From NCBI GenBank assembly GCA_017395365.1, contig JAFPUN010000002.1, positions 1-64,000 of the forward strand: a stretch of 64,000 nucleotides of DNA. The letters run 5' to 3'. The notes beneath the pieces are model-generated. The model saw only the letters and a program-made list of their open reading frames with translations. It ran no database searches and had not been told where the DNA came from. Below, one piece after another: positions 1 to 9,088 of this stretch (its first letter is position 1; every line of letters starts with the position of its first letter). This stretch comes from Bacteroidales bacterium. Lineage in GTDB: Bacteria; Bacteroidota; Bacteroidia; Bacteroidales; F082. The position numbers and the translations under genes were made by a program.

Positions 1-3000
1 ATAAGGTGATTCGGGATCCAGGCTGTCAGGATAGTACTCGGCGATAACCGTGCAGACGGGATCGAAGTTCTCATCGAGGATGTAGTCGATCGGGCTGGTG
101 GTCCCGTTGTAGGTGATCACGATGGGTTCACCCTGGACAGGGGCAGTAGCAGTCTGGTAACCGTCCTTGGCAGCTTGGCCGTCGTAGGCAGGACCTGCGT
201 ACACAGCGCCGCTGTAGTAACCTTGGGCGTCGGTCGTGAAGTTGTAGGTGTGGTTCACACCAAACTCATCCGGGCCAACCATGGTGACGGTGGCGCCAGC
301 GATGCCGGTGGTGCCGTCTTGCTCGTACACGTGGCCGTTCACGTCACCATAGCCGGAGACCTTCACGTTCACGGTGTTCGACGGGGCGCTCTCGCCTTCA
401 TCGTACACGGCGGTGACATAGTAGGTGTAGCCATTCATGTTGTAGGCCAGAGGACCATCGGTGTAGGTGGTGTTGCTGATGTTGTTCACATCGGTGTGGC
501 CGATGAGTTCACCATCGCGATACACATTGTACATACGATAGGTACGGTCGACAACGGCGTTCCAGTTGAGGACGATTTGCTCGTCGTTGAACACGGTCTC
601 GTCGACAGCGGTCAGGTTCTGCGGGATGTTGAGGTGGGTGGTGAAGCCCCAGTGCGGGCTCTCAACGCCTTCCTCGCAAGCGCCGCCGTTACGGAACACC
701 ACATACCAGAAGTAGTTGGTGTTGTTCCAGAGGTTACGGACGGTGAAGCTACCAGTAGCGCCATTCACAGGAGTCCAGTCAGAGATGACGGTCTGCGGGT
801 GGCCAGGTTGCGGATAGTAGGTGCTACCAAAGACCACTTGGTATTCAGTGGCGTTGGCGGGGTTGTTCCACTTCAGCGTCACGCTGGCGGGTTCAATCTC
901 GTCTTCGTCGTCAGCCGGGATCGGGTTGAAGCTGTCAGCAAAGGCTTCCACATCCGGGCAAGGCATTTCTTCGGCGTTGATGGTGACTTCGAAGTCAGCA
1001 TCGGTCGAAGAGGCGACGAGGTAGTAGGTACCGGCAGCAACGGGAGCGTCGGTAATGACGGGGCCGTAGCTGAATTCACCAGCGGCACCACCAGCGGTGA
1101 TGTTGAGCTGGATGTCGTTGACGAACGAGGTACGATAGGTGCTACCGTTCCATGAACCGACATTGTACGGATCGGGAGTATAGCTGTCGCTGTACCAGGT
1201 AAGACCCATGGAACCAGTGGTCGTATGGGTATAGAACTTGAAGCTTGAGCCAGGATAACCGCTCGTGCCATCAAACATACCAACCATCAGGTTGCTCGTA
1301 CCATCATACTGGAACGGGGTGTCAAGGTTGATAGTAACCCAACCAGGGGCGGAAGCTGACATGTTACCACTCCAGACAATGTCGGAGGTGCTCATGGCCT
1401 CCATATCGGTTGAGCTGGCGAACTCGTTCTTATCAGTATGCTTCATGAACAGAGTCAGATTGTCCATGCTGAACGAAGAAGTGTAGTTGTAGTAGAAGCT
1501 GATCGAGTTGATAGTGCCAGCCATTCCAATCTCATCGGCAGTGTAGATCTGCTCGCCGAAGGAATAATTGAAATACATGTTGGCCGGGTAGTAGTAATAG
1601 CTAGAACCCGTCTGGTCGCCAATCGTCACGACGTCGCGGCCAGCGCGGTCGCGGTTACCACCCTTCATGATGATGTTCGGGCGGGTCGTGCTCGTGTACA
1701 TCGTGTTGGCAACAGTCGGGTCATAGGCGCCGCTGTCCTGGTAACGATAAGCCATGGCATTGAACGGGAGGCTTGTTGTAGCCTGCCAGTTCACGGTGCT
1801 GTTCCAAGTGCCATTGTTGCGTTGGCAGAAGATCAACACGTTGCTGTGGCCGTCCCAGCTGAAGGTGCCCTCATTGAAGACGAACTCGTTCCAGCCGATG
1901 GCGGGAGTCATGGCACCCGTGTAGACCTTGGTCATGTTGGTGACAATGTGAGAGGTCGTCGTCAGAGCGGCATCCTCAACATTGGCCATCCAGATAGTGA
2001 TACCCTGCTGGGCATAGCCAGGAGCGTTGGTAGCATACCAGCTCAAGCTCGTCATAGGAGCAGTGGTCACACCAGCCTCAGCCAGCTCGGTGGCGAGGAA
2101 GAGGTTCTCAGAGATGGTGTAGTTGTAGAGGGTGTAGAAGGGGAAGTAGCCAGTCGTGCTGGTACCTTCACCGATCTGAGCCTCAAACGGAGTGGCGGAA
2201 GCACCGCCGGCACCTGACAGAGGACCATTGTAGTTGTTAGTAGCCATGGGGCCGCCTTCGCCGTAGAAGTCCTCAGTGTAGAGGACCACCTTGCCGTCGG
2301 CGCCTTCGCTGATCTCGGCGTTCAGCATCACGTCGTTGTCGAACACGAGCTTGTAGACGGCGTCGTAGCCTTCCGGAATCTCGGGGAAGGGCAGCGTGTA
2401 GTCGTTGTGAAGCTGCATGTTGTGGGCCGTCTGAGGCACTTCCACGAAGGGGAATTCAGTGGCCTCTTCGCAAGCCAGCTCCCAAACATCGGGGCACACA
2501 GGAGTGTAAAGCTCAACCATGACGGGCCAGATGTGGGCAGCGCGGTTGCCTTCGGTGATGGCCACGAACTGACGCTCGATGGCGCCAGCCTCGGTGCCGT
2601 TGCAAGTCAAGGTCAGTTCGACATCTTGACCGTTTCTCACCTGGAAGGGCAGCTCTTCGCCTTCAACACTGAACATACCGTCGCTGGGCGTGAAGTCCAG
2701 AACGTTGACCGTGTAGTTGGGGCCTTCGCTGTACATGGTGAAGTTGAAGGGCTCCATCCAAGCGCCGGCAGGGCGAACACCCATGTTCAGGGTGTCGATG
2801 ACCTCATTCTCACCGTCCATGTACTTGACGTGCAACATGTCTTCCATGCTACCACCGCCTTCACCAGCAATGGTAATCTGGATGTTGGCACGGTTGGCCG
2901 AGGTGTACTTGTTGCCACTGTACGAACCGAGGTTGTACGGATCGGGGTTAGCACTGTCACTGTGGAAAGTGATCACCTTGTCAGCGGCAGAGGTGTAATA

Positions 3001-3456
3001 GAAGTAACGCGTGCTGTAGCCCGAGGTGTACTCGTGCATACCAATCAACAGGTTACTTGTACCATCATACTCAAACGGAGTGTCAAGTGTGATGGTTGTC
3101 CAGCCGGGGCTGAACGTCACGGTGCCGCTAAACACCATGTCATTGGCCGTAACGGCCTCGTAATCCGACGTGCTCGAGAAACTGCTTCTCGTCACGGCTT
3201 TCATGAAAACGTCGACCGAGTTGGTTTGCGCGGCGTCGCTTTCACGCAAGTTGAAACTGATGGCGCTGATCGTGCCGGCAGTTCCAATCTCGTCGGCAGT
3301 GAAGATCTGCTCGACGAACGAGTAGCCCCAAAGGCTGTTGAACGGAGTCACATAAGTTGTGCTCGTTCCGTCACCAATGGTAACTACCTCAGCCTTTGCC
3401 ACACCCATAAAGGCCAGCAAAAGCATCATCATCAAAGAAAATACTTTCTTTTTCAT
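1..3456 (-). CDS. Large secreted modular protein, probable T9SS cargo (C-terminus outside window)
   Basis: Leftward reading frame of 1152 visible residues that is still open at base 1. It starts at 3456 with a clear signal peptide (MKKKVFSLMMMLLLAFMGVAKA). Three related modules of about 180 residues follow, near residues 20-195, 420-600 and 608-790; each has a pattern like YSF-EQI-TADEIG-GTI-SISF, a GW-TI-LDTPF-YDGTSNL-(I/V)GM core and a final DPYN-(L/V)GS block. Two fibronectin type III-like domains (about 850-940 and 942-1030) and a carboxypeptidase-regulatory-like beta-sandwich (about 1035-1120) come next. This layout is typical of Bacteroidales surface adhesins or secreted enzymes sorted by T9SS. 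The sorting domain would lie beyond the edge and is not seen. No catalytic domain is visible, so the role is unknown. Confidence 0.85.
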   Translation of the reverse strand, partial: MKKKVFSLMMMLLLAFMGVAKAEVVTIGDGTSTTYVTPFNSLWGYSFVEQIFTADEIGTAGTISAISFNLRESDAAQTNSVDVFMKAVTRSSFSSTSDYEAVTANDMVFSGTVTFSPGWTTITLDTPFEYDGTSNLLIGMHEYTSGYSTRYFYYTSAADKVITFHSDSANPDPYNLGSYSGNKYTSANRANIQITIAGEGGGSMEDMLHVKYMDGENEVIDTLNMGVRPAGAWMEPFNFTMYSEGPNYTVNVLDFTPSDGMFSVEGEELPFQVRNGQDVELTLTCNGTEAGAIERQFVAITEGNRAAHIWPVMVELYTPVCPDVWELACEEATEFPFVEVPQTAHNMQLHNDYTLPFPEIPEGYDAVYKLVFDNDVMLNAEISEGADGKVVLYTEDFYGEGGPMATNNYNGPLSGAGGASATPFEAQIGEGTSTTGYFPFYTLYNYTISENLFLATELAEAGVTTAPMTSLSWYATNAPGYAQQGITIWMANVEDAALTTTSHIVTNMTKVYTGAMTPAIGWNEFVFNEGTFSWDGHSNVLIFCQRNNGTWNSTVNWQATTSLPFNAMAYRYQDSGAYDPTVANTMYTSTTRPNIIMKGGNRDRAGRDVVTIGDQTGSSYYYYPANMYFNYSFGEQIYTADEIGMAGTINSISFYYNYTSSFSMDNLTLFMKHTDKNEFASSTDMEAMSTSDIVWSGNMSASAPGWVTINLDTPFQYDGTSNLMVGMFDGTSGYPGSSFKFYTHTTTGSMGLTWYSDSYTPDPYNVGSWNGSTYRTSFVNDIQLNITAGGAAGEFSYGPVITDAPVAAGTYYLVASSTDADFEVTINAEEMPCPDVEAFADSFNPIPADDEDEIEPASVTLKWNNPANATEYQVVFGSTYYPQPGHPQTVISDWTPVNGATGSFTVRNLWNNTNYFWYVVFRNGGACEEGVESPHWGFTTHLNIPQNLTAVDETVFNDEQIVLNWNAVVDRTYRMYNVYRDGELIGHTDVNNISNTTYTDGPLAYNMNGYTYYVTAVYDEGESAPSNTVNVKVSGYGDVNGHVYEQDGTTGIAGATVTMVGPDEFGVNHTYNFTTDAQGYYSGAVYAGPAYDGQAAKDGYQTATAPVQGEPIVITYNGTTSPIDYILDENFDPVCTVIAEYYPDSLDPESPY

Positions 3457-3844
3457 AATGAATTGATTTGGTTAATAAATGAGTGAATTAATAGGTTTTC
3501 TGGCATATAAACACGAAATGCCCCGCTGCACAGTGGCATGGTGGCATCATTTTTCCTAAGCATTAAAGTAAAAAAAGAATGCATAGTAAACGCGTTTAAA
3601 ATGTTGTCGACATTGAAATGACTGTCAACTCTGCGTTTACCCTTAGTCCAAAATCACTTTTTTTTGATTTTTTTTATTTTTTCTTGATTTACCTATATAT
3701 CAAATAGATAAAAATTGAAGATTTTCCAAAAAATAGACCATTTTCTAGACATTAGACCTCATGGATATACAGACCTTGACCCTGACCGCTTCAACAGTAG
3801 TGAAGATGGTCAGGGTCAGGGTCATCCGTCAGGGTCATAAGACA
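3457..3844. other. AT-rich intergenic region
   Basis: 388 bases between the start of the secreted protein and the stop of sdaA. No credible ORF or RNA gene was seen. It holds T-rich tracts around 3658-3690, consistent with a regulatory region for the gene that starts at 3456, and the strong hairpin at 3772-3823 listed separately. I could not identify a convincing -33/-7 pair here. Confidence 0.6.
3772..3823. repeat. Strong hairpin built from GTCAGG repeats
   Basis: Left arm 3772-3787 (GACCTTGACCCTGACC) pairs with right arm 3808-3823 at 15 of 16 positions, and the inner bases CTTCA and TGAAG extend the stem around a short loop. The unit GTCAGG recurs just beyond it (3826-3838). It lies just past the sdaA stop and may end that transcript, although no U-tract follows on the minus strand. 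Confidence 0.6.
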
Positions 3845-5047
3845 CTAATCCATCTGGCGGAAATCGCGGGCCAAGCCACCCTGCGAGGTCTCCTTGTAGA
3901 GCGAGGGCAGGTCTTTACCTGTCTCCTTCATGGTCTCCACCACCTTGTCGAACGACACGCGGTGACGGCCGTCAGAGAAAGTGGAATAGATGTTGGAATC
4001 CAAGGCGCGGGCGGCGGCATACGCGTTGCGTTCGATGCAGGGAATCTGCACGAGGCCGCAAACAGGGTCGCAGGTCATGCCCAGATGGTGTTCGAGCGCC
4101 ATCTCAGCGGCATATTCAATCTGCGCAGGGCTACCACCGAACAGTTGGTTGGCGGCAGCGGCAGCCATGGCACAAGCCACGCCCACCTCGCCTTGGCAGC
4201 CCACCTCGGCGCCCGAGATGGAGGCGTTGGTGCGCACGATATTGCCCACCAAACCCGCGGTCACCAAGGCACGCACGATGCGCAACTCAGTGAATTCATA
4301 GCTCTTCGAGAGATGATAGAGTACCGCCGGCATTACACCGCATGAGCCACAAGTGGGTGCGGTGACGATACGACCGCCCGAGGCGTTCTCCTCCGAAACG
4401 GCCAAGGCATAGGAATACACCAAGCCCCTACTCCGCAACGTATGCGTATAGCCCGATGCCTTGATGTGGTACATGGCGGCCTTACGGCTCAAGTTGAGCG
4501 GTCCGGGCAGCACGCCCTCAGCTTGCAGGCCTCGCTCAACGGCGGCTTTCATCACCTGCCATACCTCCATCATGTAGTCCTCAATCTCCTTTTGGTTCTC
4601 GTGTTCGAAGACATATTCCCAATAGGTCCTCCCCCGCTTCTCGCACCAGTCGAGGATGTCGGTCATCTTGGTCAGCGGATAAAGGTCGGGACTATCGCTC
4701 TGCTTGCCTTCTTCGGCGAGATTGCCGCCCCCGATGCTGTAGACTTGCCACTCACCTAACACCCCATCGCCCTCATCGAAGGCTTTGAAAAGCATCCCAT
4801 TGGGATGGAAGGGCAAGATGATTTCGGGATGCCAGACAATCTCGGTGGGTGCCTGCAAGGTGTTGAGGATCGCCCAATCGGTCATGTGGCCTTTGCCCGT
4901 AGCGGCAAGACTGCCGTAGAGCGTCACTTCAAAACGTGCGGCATTGGGATAGCGTTCGTTGAAAAGGGCGGCCGCCTTCTGCGGACCCATGGTGTGGCTG
5001 CTGGAGGGGCCTACACCTATTTTATATATGTCTTTTATGGTTTTCAT
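3845..5047 (-). CDS. sdaA: L-serine dehydratase, iron-sulfur dependent, single chain
   Basis: Converts L-serine to pyruvate and ammonia in the cytoplasm using a [4Fe-4S] cluster. The 400-residue chain starts [22 protein letters not shown], carrying the SSSHTMGP motif of the beta domain. The alpha domain has cysteines in [10 protein letters not shown] and in [14 protein letters not shown] that fit the cluster-binding positions. The length matches the fused beta-alpha form common in Bacteroidales. An upstream in-frame ATG at 5128 was rejected because the predicted -7 box (5053-5060) lies between it and 5047, and because family members start at this point. It is divergent from tRNA-Ala. Confidence 0.93.
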   Translation of the reverse strand: MKTIKDIYKIGVGPSSSHTMGPQKAAALFNERYPNAARFEVTLYGSLAATGKGHMTDWAILNTLQAPTEIVWHPEIILPFHPNGMLFKAFDEGDGVLGEWQVYSIGGGNLAEEGKQSDSPDLYPLTKMTDILDWCEKRGRTYWEYVFEHENQKEIEDYMMEVWQVMKAAVERGLQAEGVLPGPLNLSRKAAMYHIKASGYTHTLRSRGLVYSYALAVSEENASGGRIVTAPTCGSCGVMPAVLYHLSKSYEFTELRIVRALVTAGLVGNIVRTNASISGAEVGCQGEVGVACAMAAAAANQLFGGSPAQIEYAAEMALEHHLGMTCDPVCGLVQIPCIERNAYAAARALDSNIYSTFSDGRHRVSFDKVVETMKETGKDLPSLYKETSQGGLARDFRQMD

Positions 5048-5052
5048 GGTGG

Positions 5053-5088
5053 CAAAGGTACGACTTTTGGGCTTGTCAGGCCTCCAAA
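5053..5088 (-). promoter_or_regulatory. Predicted promoter of sdaA
   Basis: Read on the minus strand, TACCTTTG (5053-5060) matches the Bacteroidota -7 consensus TAnnTTTG. A TTTG lies 24 bases upstream (5085-5088), slightly longer than the usual 19-22. It supports the start codon at 5047. Confidence 0.5.
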
Positions 5089-5120
5089 AGAAAAAAATTG
5101 GAAAAATTTTTCCAAAAATG

Positions 5121-5150
5121 TTTGGCATATTGAAAAATGTTGTATTTTTG
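5121..5150 (+). promoter_or_regulatory. Predicted promoter of tRNA-Ala
   Basis: TTTG (5121-5124), an 18-base spacer, then TATTTTTG (5143-5150), matching the Bacteroidota -33/-7 form. The tRNA begins 15 bases after the -7 box. Confidence 0.65.
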
Positions 5151-5164
5151 CAGCCGCAAACGAA

Positions 5165-5238
<74 letters not shown>

Positions 5239-5328
5239 CAAAACGAAGAGGGTGACTAAAAAGGTCTGGAACCCTGTCTGAGAATCGAATATTTGACAAC
5301 AGACTCGTATCCCCCTCCGAATAAAAAG

Positions 5329-5364
5329 AAGAGGATGACCACTTTTTGGTCACCCTCTTTTTGT
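5329..5364 (+). terminator. Rho-independent terminator after tRNA-Ala
   Basis: Arms AAGAGGATGACCA (5329-5341) and TGGTCACCCTCTT (5347-5359) form a 13-bp stem with one mismatch, followed by a T run. A second imperfect match to the right arm at about 5246-5264 could form an alternative, longer stem spanning about 100 bases. Confidence 0.8.
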
Positions 5365-5379
5365 TTTCCAACGCTGAAA

Positions 5380-5509
5380 GAGATTCCCTTCGGGAATGGA
5401 GCTCGTTTCTAGTTACAACGCGGCGGCTTGTACTGTTTACGTTATGTAAGCACTACAAGCCGCCGCTTGTTAACTCTATGTTATCAATGCCATTCCCGAA
5501 GGGAATCTC
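5380..5509. repeat. 130-bp palindromic intergenic element, copy 1
   Basis: Terminal inverted repeats of 20 bp (GAGATTCCCTTCGGGAATGG at the left, its complement at 5490-5509). Each end alone folds as a hairpin, the left with an ATTCCC stem and a TTCG loop. The centre is a second palindrome, GCGGCGGCTTGTA paired with TACAAGCCGCCGC. It abuts the stop codon of the S41 protease gene (5511). Related copies are at 21877-22007 and 58522-58650. No ORF lies inside, so it resembles a MITE or REP-type element. Confidence 0.85.
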
Positions 5510-5510
5510 A

Positions 5511-7097
5511 TCATTCTCCTTTAAGCTCCTCTAAAGCCCGCTGCAAAATCTCATCCATCGGAGCATAGATGGGATAGAACCCTTCGTCATCGAAGAGGTT
5601 GCGGGCGATGTAGGCTTTCAAAAGGATGTCGGTCTCGCGCCGCGCGACCTGACGCTGCTCCTCTGTACCCACTATGCCTTTCTCGTCGGCCAAATGCACC
5701 AAGGCGTCAAACATGGCATCAGTCACCTTGAACGAACGATCGAAAGCCTCCACGGTCTTGTAGCCTTTGAGTTGGGCGCGGTGTTTGTCGGTATAGTCGA
5801 AGGCATACTGGTAGAGCAACCCAAGGTTGACAATACGGTTGAAATAGTATTCGGTGCTATCGTCGACAAGCGGCACATAGATATCAGGCATGATGCCACC
5901 ACCGCCATAGACGGTCTTGCCTTTCGGCGTGGTAAACTTCAGCGAGTCGGCGAAATGGATGCTGTCGGGATGGAACAGCTCGCCGTTTTCATAGCGTTCG
6001 TACGACTCAAGCAGATAGTCCTCGTGGCTGTCGCCATAGGGTTTCTGGATGCAACGTCCCGTGGGGGTATAATAGCGTGCAACCGTCAGACGGATGGCCG
6101 ACTGGTCGCTGAGCATGATCTGTTCCTGCACAAGGCCCTTGCCGAACGAACGGCGTCCGATGATGGTGCCACGGTCGTTGTCCTGCAGCGCACCTGCCAC
6201 AATCTCGCTGGCACTGGCCGATTCGCCATCGATGAGCACCACGACAGGGATGTCTTCCAACTGCCCATGACGACGGGCTTTCATATAGTTCCTGGGGCGG
6301 TTGCGGCCTTCGGTATAGACAATGAGGCTGCCACGAGGCAAAAACTCATCGGCGATATCGACGGCGGCACTCAAGTAGCCGCCCGTATTGCCACGCAAGT
6401 CGAAGATGAGCTTTTTCATCCCCTGGCGGTCCAGCTCTCCTATCCCCTTCTTGAACTCGCTGACGGTGGTAGCCGAGAACTTGCTCAATTTCAGGTAGCC
6501 GATTTCGTCGTCAAGCATATAGGCGATGTCGACACTATAAGTCGGGATGGCATCACGGGTGATGGTATAGTCGAGCAGGCCTTCGACGCCACGGCGCAGC
6601 ACACGCACACGGACCTTGGTGCCCTTGGGACCTTTCAACTTGCGCATCACATCCTCGTTTTTCAGTTTCTTGCTCGCCACCAAGGTGTCGTCCACATAGA
6701 TGATGCGGTCGCCATCCATGAGTCCTACTTTCTCCGAAGGTCCACCCTTGATGACACTAACGATGGCGATGGTGTCGCGCTCGAGCCGGAATTGCACCCC
6801 AATGCCATCGAAGCTACCCAAGAGCGGGTCGTTCACCTCGTTGAACTCTTCGAGCGGAACATAGGCGCTATGCGGGTCCAATTTCTCCATCATGGCCGCG
6901 ATAGCCTCATCCTGTATCTCTTGGGCGTTAGGTTCTTCGACATAATCATTGCCGACATACCACATCACCTCGTCGAACTTGCTGCCACCCTCAACCTCAA
7001 CCTTCTTGGTGTTCACACCTTTATTAATATAGAGGCCGATGATGATGCCCGATAAGAGCAGGATGATGACCCAAAGGGGGCGGATTCTGTTTTCCAT
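5511..7097 (-). CDS. C-terminal processing peptidase, S41 family, membrane-anchored
   Basis: 528-residue serine protease of the CtpA/Prc type, which clips C-termini of envelope proteins. One N-terminal membrane segment (about 8-24) places the rest in the periplasm. Then comes an N-terminal helical region, a PDZ domain (about 90-165) with carboxylate-binding loop and GGPSEKVGL, and the S41 core with LRGNTGGYL. The catalytic dyad is predicted as Ser295 in GESASASEIVAG and Lys320 in RRSFGKGLVQ, the usual 25 residues apart. It lies 73 bp downstream of fabD on the same strand, separated by a small palindrome. A second S41 protease is at 56843-58501. Confidence 0.93.
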   Translation of the reverse strand: MENRIRPLWVIILLLSGIIIGLYINKGVNTKKVEVEGGSKFDEVMWYVGNDYVEEPNAQEIQDEAIAAMMEKLDPHSAYVPLEEFNEVNDPLLGSFDGIGVQFRLERDTIAIVSVIKGGPSEKVGLMDGDRIIYVDDTLVASKKLKNEDVMRKLKGPKGTKVRVRVLRRGVEGLLDYTITRDAIPTYSVDIAYMLDDEIGYLKLSKFSATTVSEFKKGIGELDRQGMKKLIFDLRGNTGGYLSAAVDIADEFLPRGSLIVYTEGRNRPRNYMKARRHGQLEDIPVVVLIDGESASASEIVAGALQDNDRGTIIGRRSFGKGLVQEQIMLSDQSAIRLTVARYYTPTGRCIQKPYGDSHEDYLLESYERYENGELFHPDSIHFADSLKFTTPKGKTVYGGGGIMPDIYVPLVDDSTEYYFNRIVNLGLLYQYAFDYTDKHRAQLKGYKTVEAFDRSFKVTDAMFDALVHLADEKGIVGTEEQRQVARRETDILLKAYIARNLFDDEGFYPIYAPMDEILQRALEELKGE

Positions 7098-7116
7098 TGA
7101 TTCAATTAATTAGGAA

Positions 7117-7160
7117 TGCGGAATGCTGAATGAGGAATACTGAGGTTCATTCAGCATTCA
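7117..7160. repeat. Palindromic AATGCTGAATGA repeat
   Basis: AATGCTGAATGA (7122-7133) and its exact complement TCATTCAGCATT (7148-7159) form a hairpin between fabD and the S41 protease. The same sequence family makes the larger palindrome at 31961-32074 at the start of sprA, and degenerate forms occur near 23768. Confidence 0.7.
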
Positions 7161-7170
7161 GCATTAAACA

Positions 7171-8055
7171 TTATACTGTCGCGCTTGAAAGCTCAAGATT
7201 CCGGTCCATCTTGCGGAAGAGGCCTTGCAACACCGTGCCAGGGCCCACTTCAACGACCGAACGCACGCCTGTGGCCAAGATATTGCTCATGGTCTGCGTC
7301 CACATGACGGGAGATGTCAGCTGGGCAATCAGGTTCTTCTTGATGATCTCAGGGTCGTTGACCGATTGTCCTGTGACATTCTGGTAAACCGGGCAGATGC
7401 CTTGGTTAAATGTCGTCTCGTTGATGGCTTCGGCCAGTTCGACGCGGGCGGGCTCCATCAACGGGCTGTGGAAAGCGCCACCCACGCTGAGCGGCACCAC
7501 GCGCTTGGCACCGGCTTCCTTCAGCTTCTCGGAAGCAGTTGCCACACCCTCAACCGAACCAGAGATGACCAATTGTCCGGGACAGTTGTAATTGGCAGGG
7601 ACCACCACGGCATCCTTCACAGAAGCGCAGATGCTCTCAATGGCAGCGTCTTCCATGCCGATGACAGCGGCCATAGTGCCCGGCTGGGCCTCACAGGCCT
7701 TCTGCATGGCCATGGCACGCTTGCTCACGAGACGCAAGCCGTCCTCAAAACTCAACACTTTGTTGGCGACAAGCGCGGAGAACTCACCCAATGAATGGCC
7801 AGCCACCATGGTAGGGTCGAAATCCTCCAACATGGAGGCCAAAATAACAGAATGCAAGAAAATAGCGGGTTGGGTCACCTTGGTCTGGCGCAAGTCTTCC
7901 TCGGTGCCTTCAAACATGACATCGGTAATCTTGAACTTCAGGATATTGTTGGCTTTCTTGAACATATCCTTGGCCTTGGAGAAATTATCGTAAAGGTCCT
8001 TGCCCATCCCCACAAACTGGGCTCCCTGACCTGGGAAAACGTATGCTTTGATCAT
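7171..8055 (-). CDS. fabD: Malonyl CoA-acyl carrier protein transacylase
   Basis: Transfers malonyl from CoA to acyl carrier protein, supplying the extender unit of fatty acid synthesis in the cytoplasm. The 294-residue chain has the N-terminal FPGQGAQ motif, nucleophile Ser88 in GHSLGEFSAL and catalytic His196 in GGAFHSPLM. Length and order fit stand-alone bacterial FabD. It lies 37 bp after folE on the same strand and probably belongs to the leftward cluster with it. Confidence 0.96.
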   Translation of the reverse strand: MIKAYVFPGQGAQFVGMGKDLYDNFSKAKDMFKKANNILKFKITDVMFEGTEEDLRQTKVTQPAIFLHSVILASMLEDFDPTMVAGHSLGEFSALVANKVLSFEDGLRLVSKRAMAMQKACEAQPGTMAAVIGMEDAAIESICASVKDAVVVPANYNCPGQLVISGSVEGVATASEKLKEAGAKRVVPLSVGGAFHSPLMEPARVELAEAINETTFNQGICPVYQNVTGQSVNDPEIIKKNLIAQLTSPVMWTQTMSNILATGVRSVVEVGPGTVLQGLFRKMDRNLELSSATV

Positions 8056-8092
8056 TGTTTGGTTTAAGATTTAATATTCAAAATTCAAAGAA

Positions 8093-8713
8093 TCAGTGCA
8101 GATTGCTACCTATCAGTTGGAGGAACTCGGCACGGGTGGTCTCGCGCTCGAAGGCACCGATGAAATCACTCGTGGTGGTCACCGCGTCTTGCTTCTGTAC
8201 GCCACGCATCGACATGCAGAGGTGCTTGGCTTCGATGACGACAGCCACGCCAAGAGGATGCAAGGCATCGTTGATGGCATTCTTGATCTGGGTCGTCAGG
8301 CGCTCCTGCACTTGCAGACGGCGCGAGTAGGCTTCCACCACACGAGCGATCTTGCTCAAACCGGTGATGTAGCCATTGGGAATATAGCCCACATGCGCCT
8401 TGCCGACGAAAGGAATCAGATGGTGCTCGCATAGCGAATACACCTCGATGTCCTTCACGATGACCATCTGGCGGTAATCCTCCTTGAACTTGGCGGAGAG
8501 CAGGATCTCCATCGGGTCTTGGCTATAGCCATGCGTAAGGAACTGCATCGACCTGGCCATACGCAAAGGCGTCTTTTGAAGACCCTCGCGTTGTGGGTCT
8601 TCGCCAAGGATGCGAAGGATGGCCTCATAGTGCTCCTGCAGCTGGGCCAATTTCTCCGGGTCGTAATGTTCGATGGCTTCGTAGCCGAAACGCTTCATTA
8701 GCTTTTCGTCCAT
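8093..8713 (-). CDS. folE: GTP cyclohydrolase I
   Basis: Converts GTP to 7,8-dihydroneopterin triphosphate, the first step of tetrahydrofolate or queuosine precursor synthesis. The 206-residue protein has the zinc site residues Cys95 and His98 in [10 protein letters not shown] and Cys166 in KHLCMSMRG, with the conserved block [20 protein letters not shown]. Full length. It begins 2 bp after the bactofilin stop, so translation is probably coupled. queA in this window uses a later intermediate of queuosine synthesis, but the two are not adjacent. Confidence 0.97.
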   Translation of the reverse strand: MDEKLMKRFGYEAIEHYDPEKLAQLQEHYEAILRILGEDPQREGLQKTPLRMARSMQFLTHGYSQDPMEILLSAKFKEDYRQMVIVKDIEVYSLCEHHLIPFVGKAHVGYIPNGYITGLSKIARVVEAYSRRLQVQERLTTQIKNAINDALHPLGVAVVIEAKHLCMSMRGVQKQDAVTTTSDFIGAFERETTRAEFLQLIGSNLH

Positions 8714-8715
8714 CG

Positions 8716-9084
8716 TCAGCCAATTTTTTGCTTAGGCATAGCCACCGTCGACTGTTGTCCCATGACGCACTTGCCAGTAAACTGGGCGCCCACCTCGATG
8801 AGGAGCTGCTTGGTGGTCAGGTCGACCTCCACCTTTGAAGTGGATTTCAAAGCGGTCAGTTCTTCAGTGTTGATGTTGCCTTTCACCACGCCTGCGACTT
8901 CAGCCTGTTTGCAGGTCAGGTCGCCTTCCATGATGCCGGTCTGCCCAATCACAACTTTGCCGTTGGACTTGAGGGAGCCAATGAGATGGCCGTCGATGCG
9001 GATGTCACCATTCGACTCGATGTCGCCTTTGATGGTGGTGCCGTTACCGAGAAGGTTGCGTACTGATGATTCCATTATAGCCAT
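8716..9084 (-). CDS. Bactofilin (polymer-forming cytoskeletal protein)
   Basis: 122-residue protein with the bactofilin beta-helix repeats: [53 protein letters not shown] and [17 protein letters not shown]. Bactofilins assemble nucleotide-independent filaments on the inner face of the membrane and help place envelope enzymes. It lies 4 bp after porW and 2 bp before folE, so it is in one transcription unit with them. The specific role here is not shown by the sequence. Confidence 0.93.
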   Translation of the reverse strand: MAIMESSVRNLLGNGTTIKGDIESNGDIRIDGHLIGSLKSNGKVVIGQTGIMEGDLTCKQAEVAGVVKGNINTEELTALKSTSKVEVDLTTKQLLIEVGAQFTGKCVMGQQSTVAMPKQKIG

Positions 9085-9088
9085 GTTT

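Noticed and set aside
175-3486. Rightward ORFs of 259-359 codons across 175-3486
   Set aside because: They lie opposite the long leftward frame with signal peptide and repeated modules. Their translations are rich in Val, Gly and His, as expected for antisense frames.
5241-5330. Second tRNA or small RNA gene after tRNA-Ala
   Set aside because: No cloverleaf could be drawn; the sequence is explained by alternative arms of the terminator and a short unstructured spacer.
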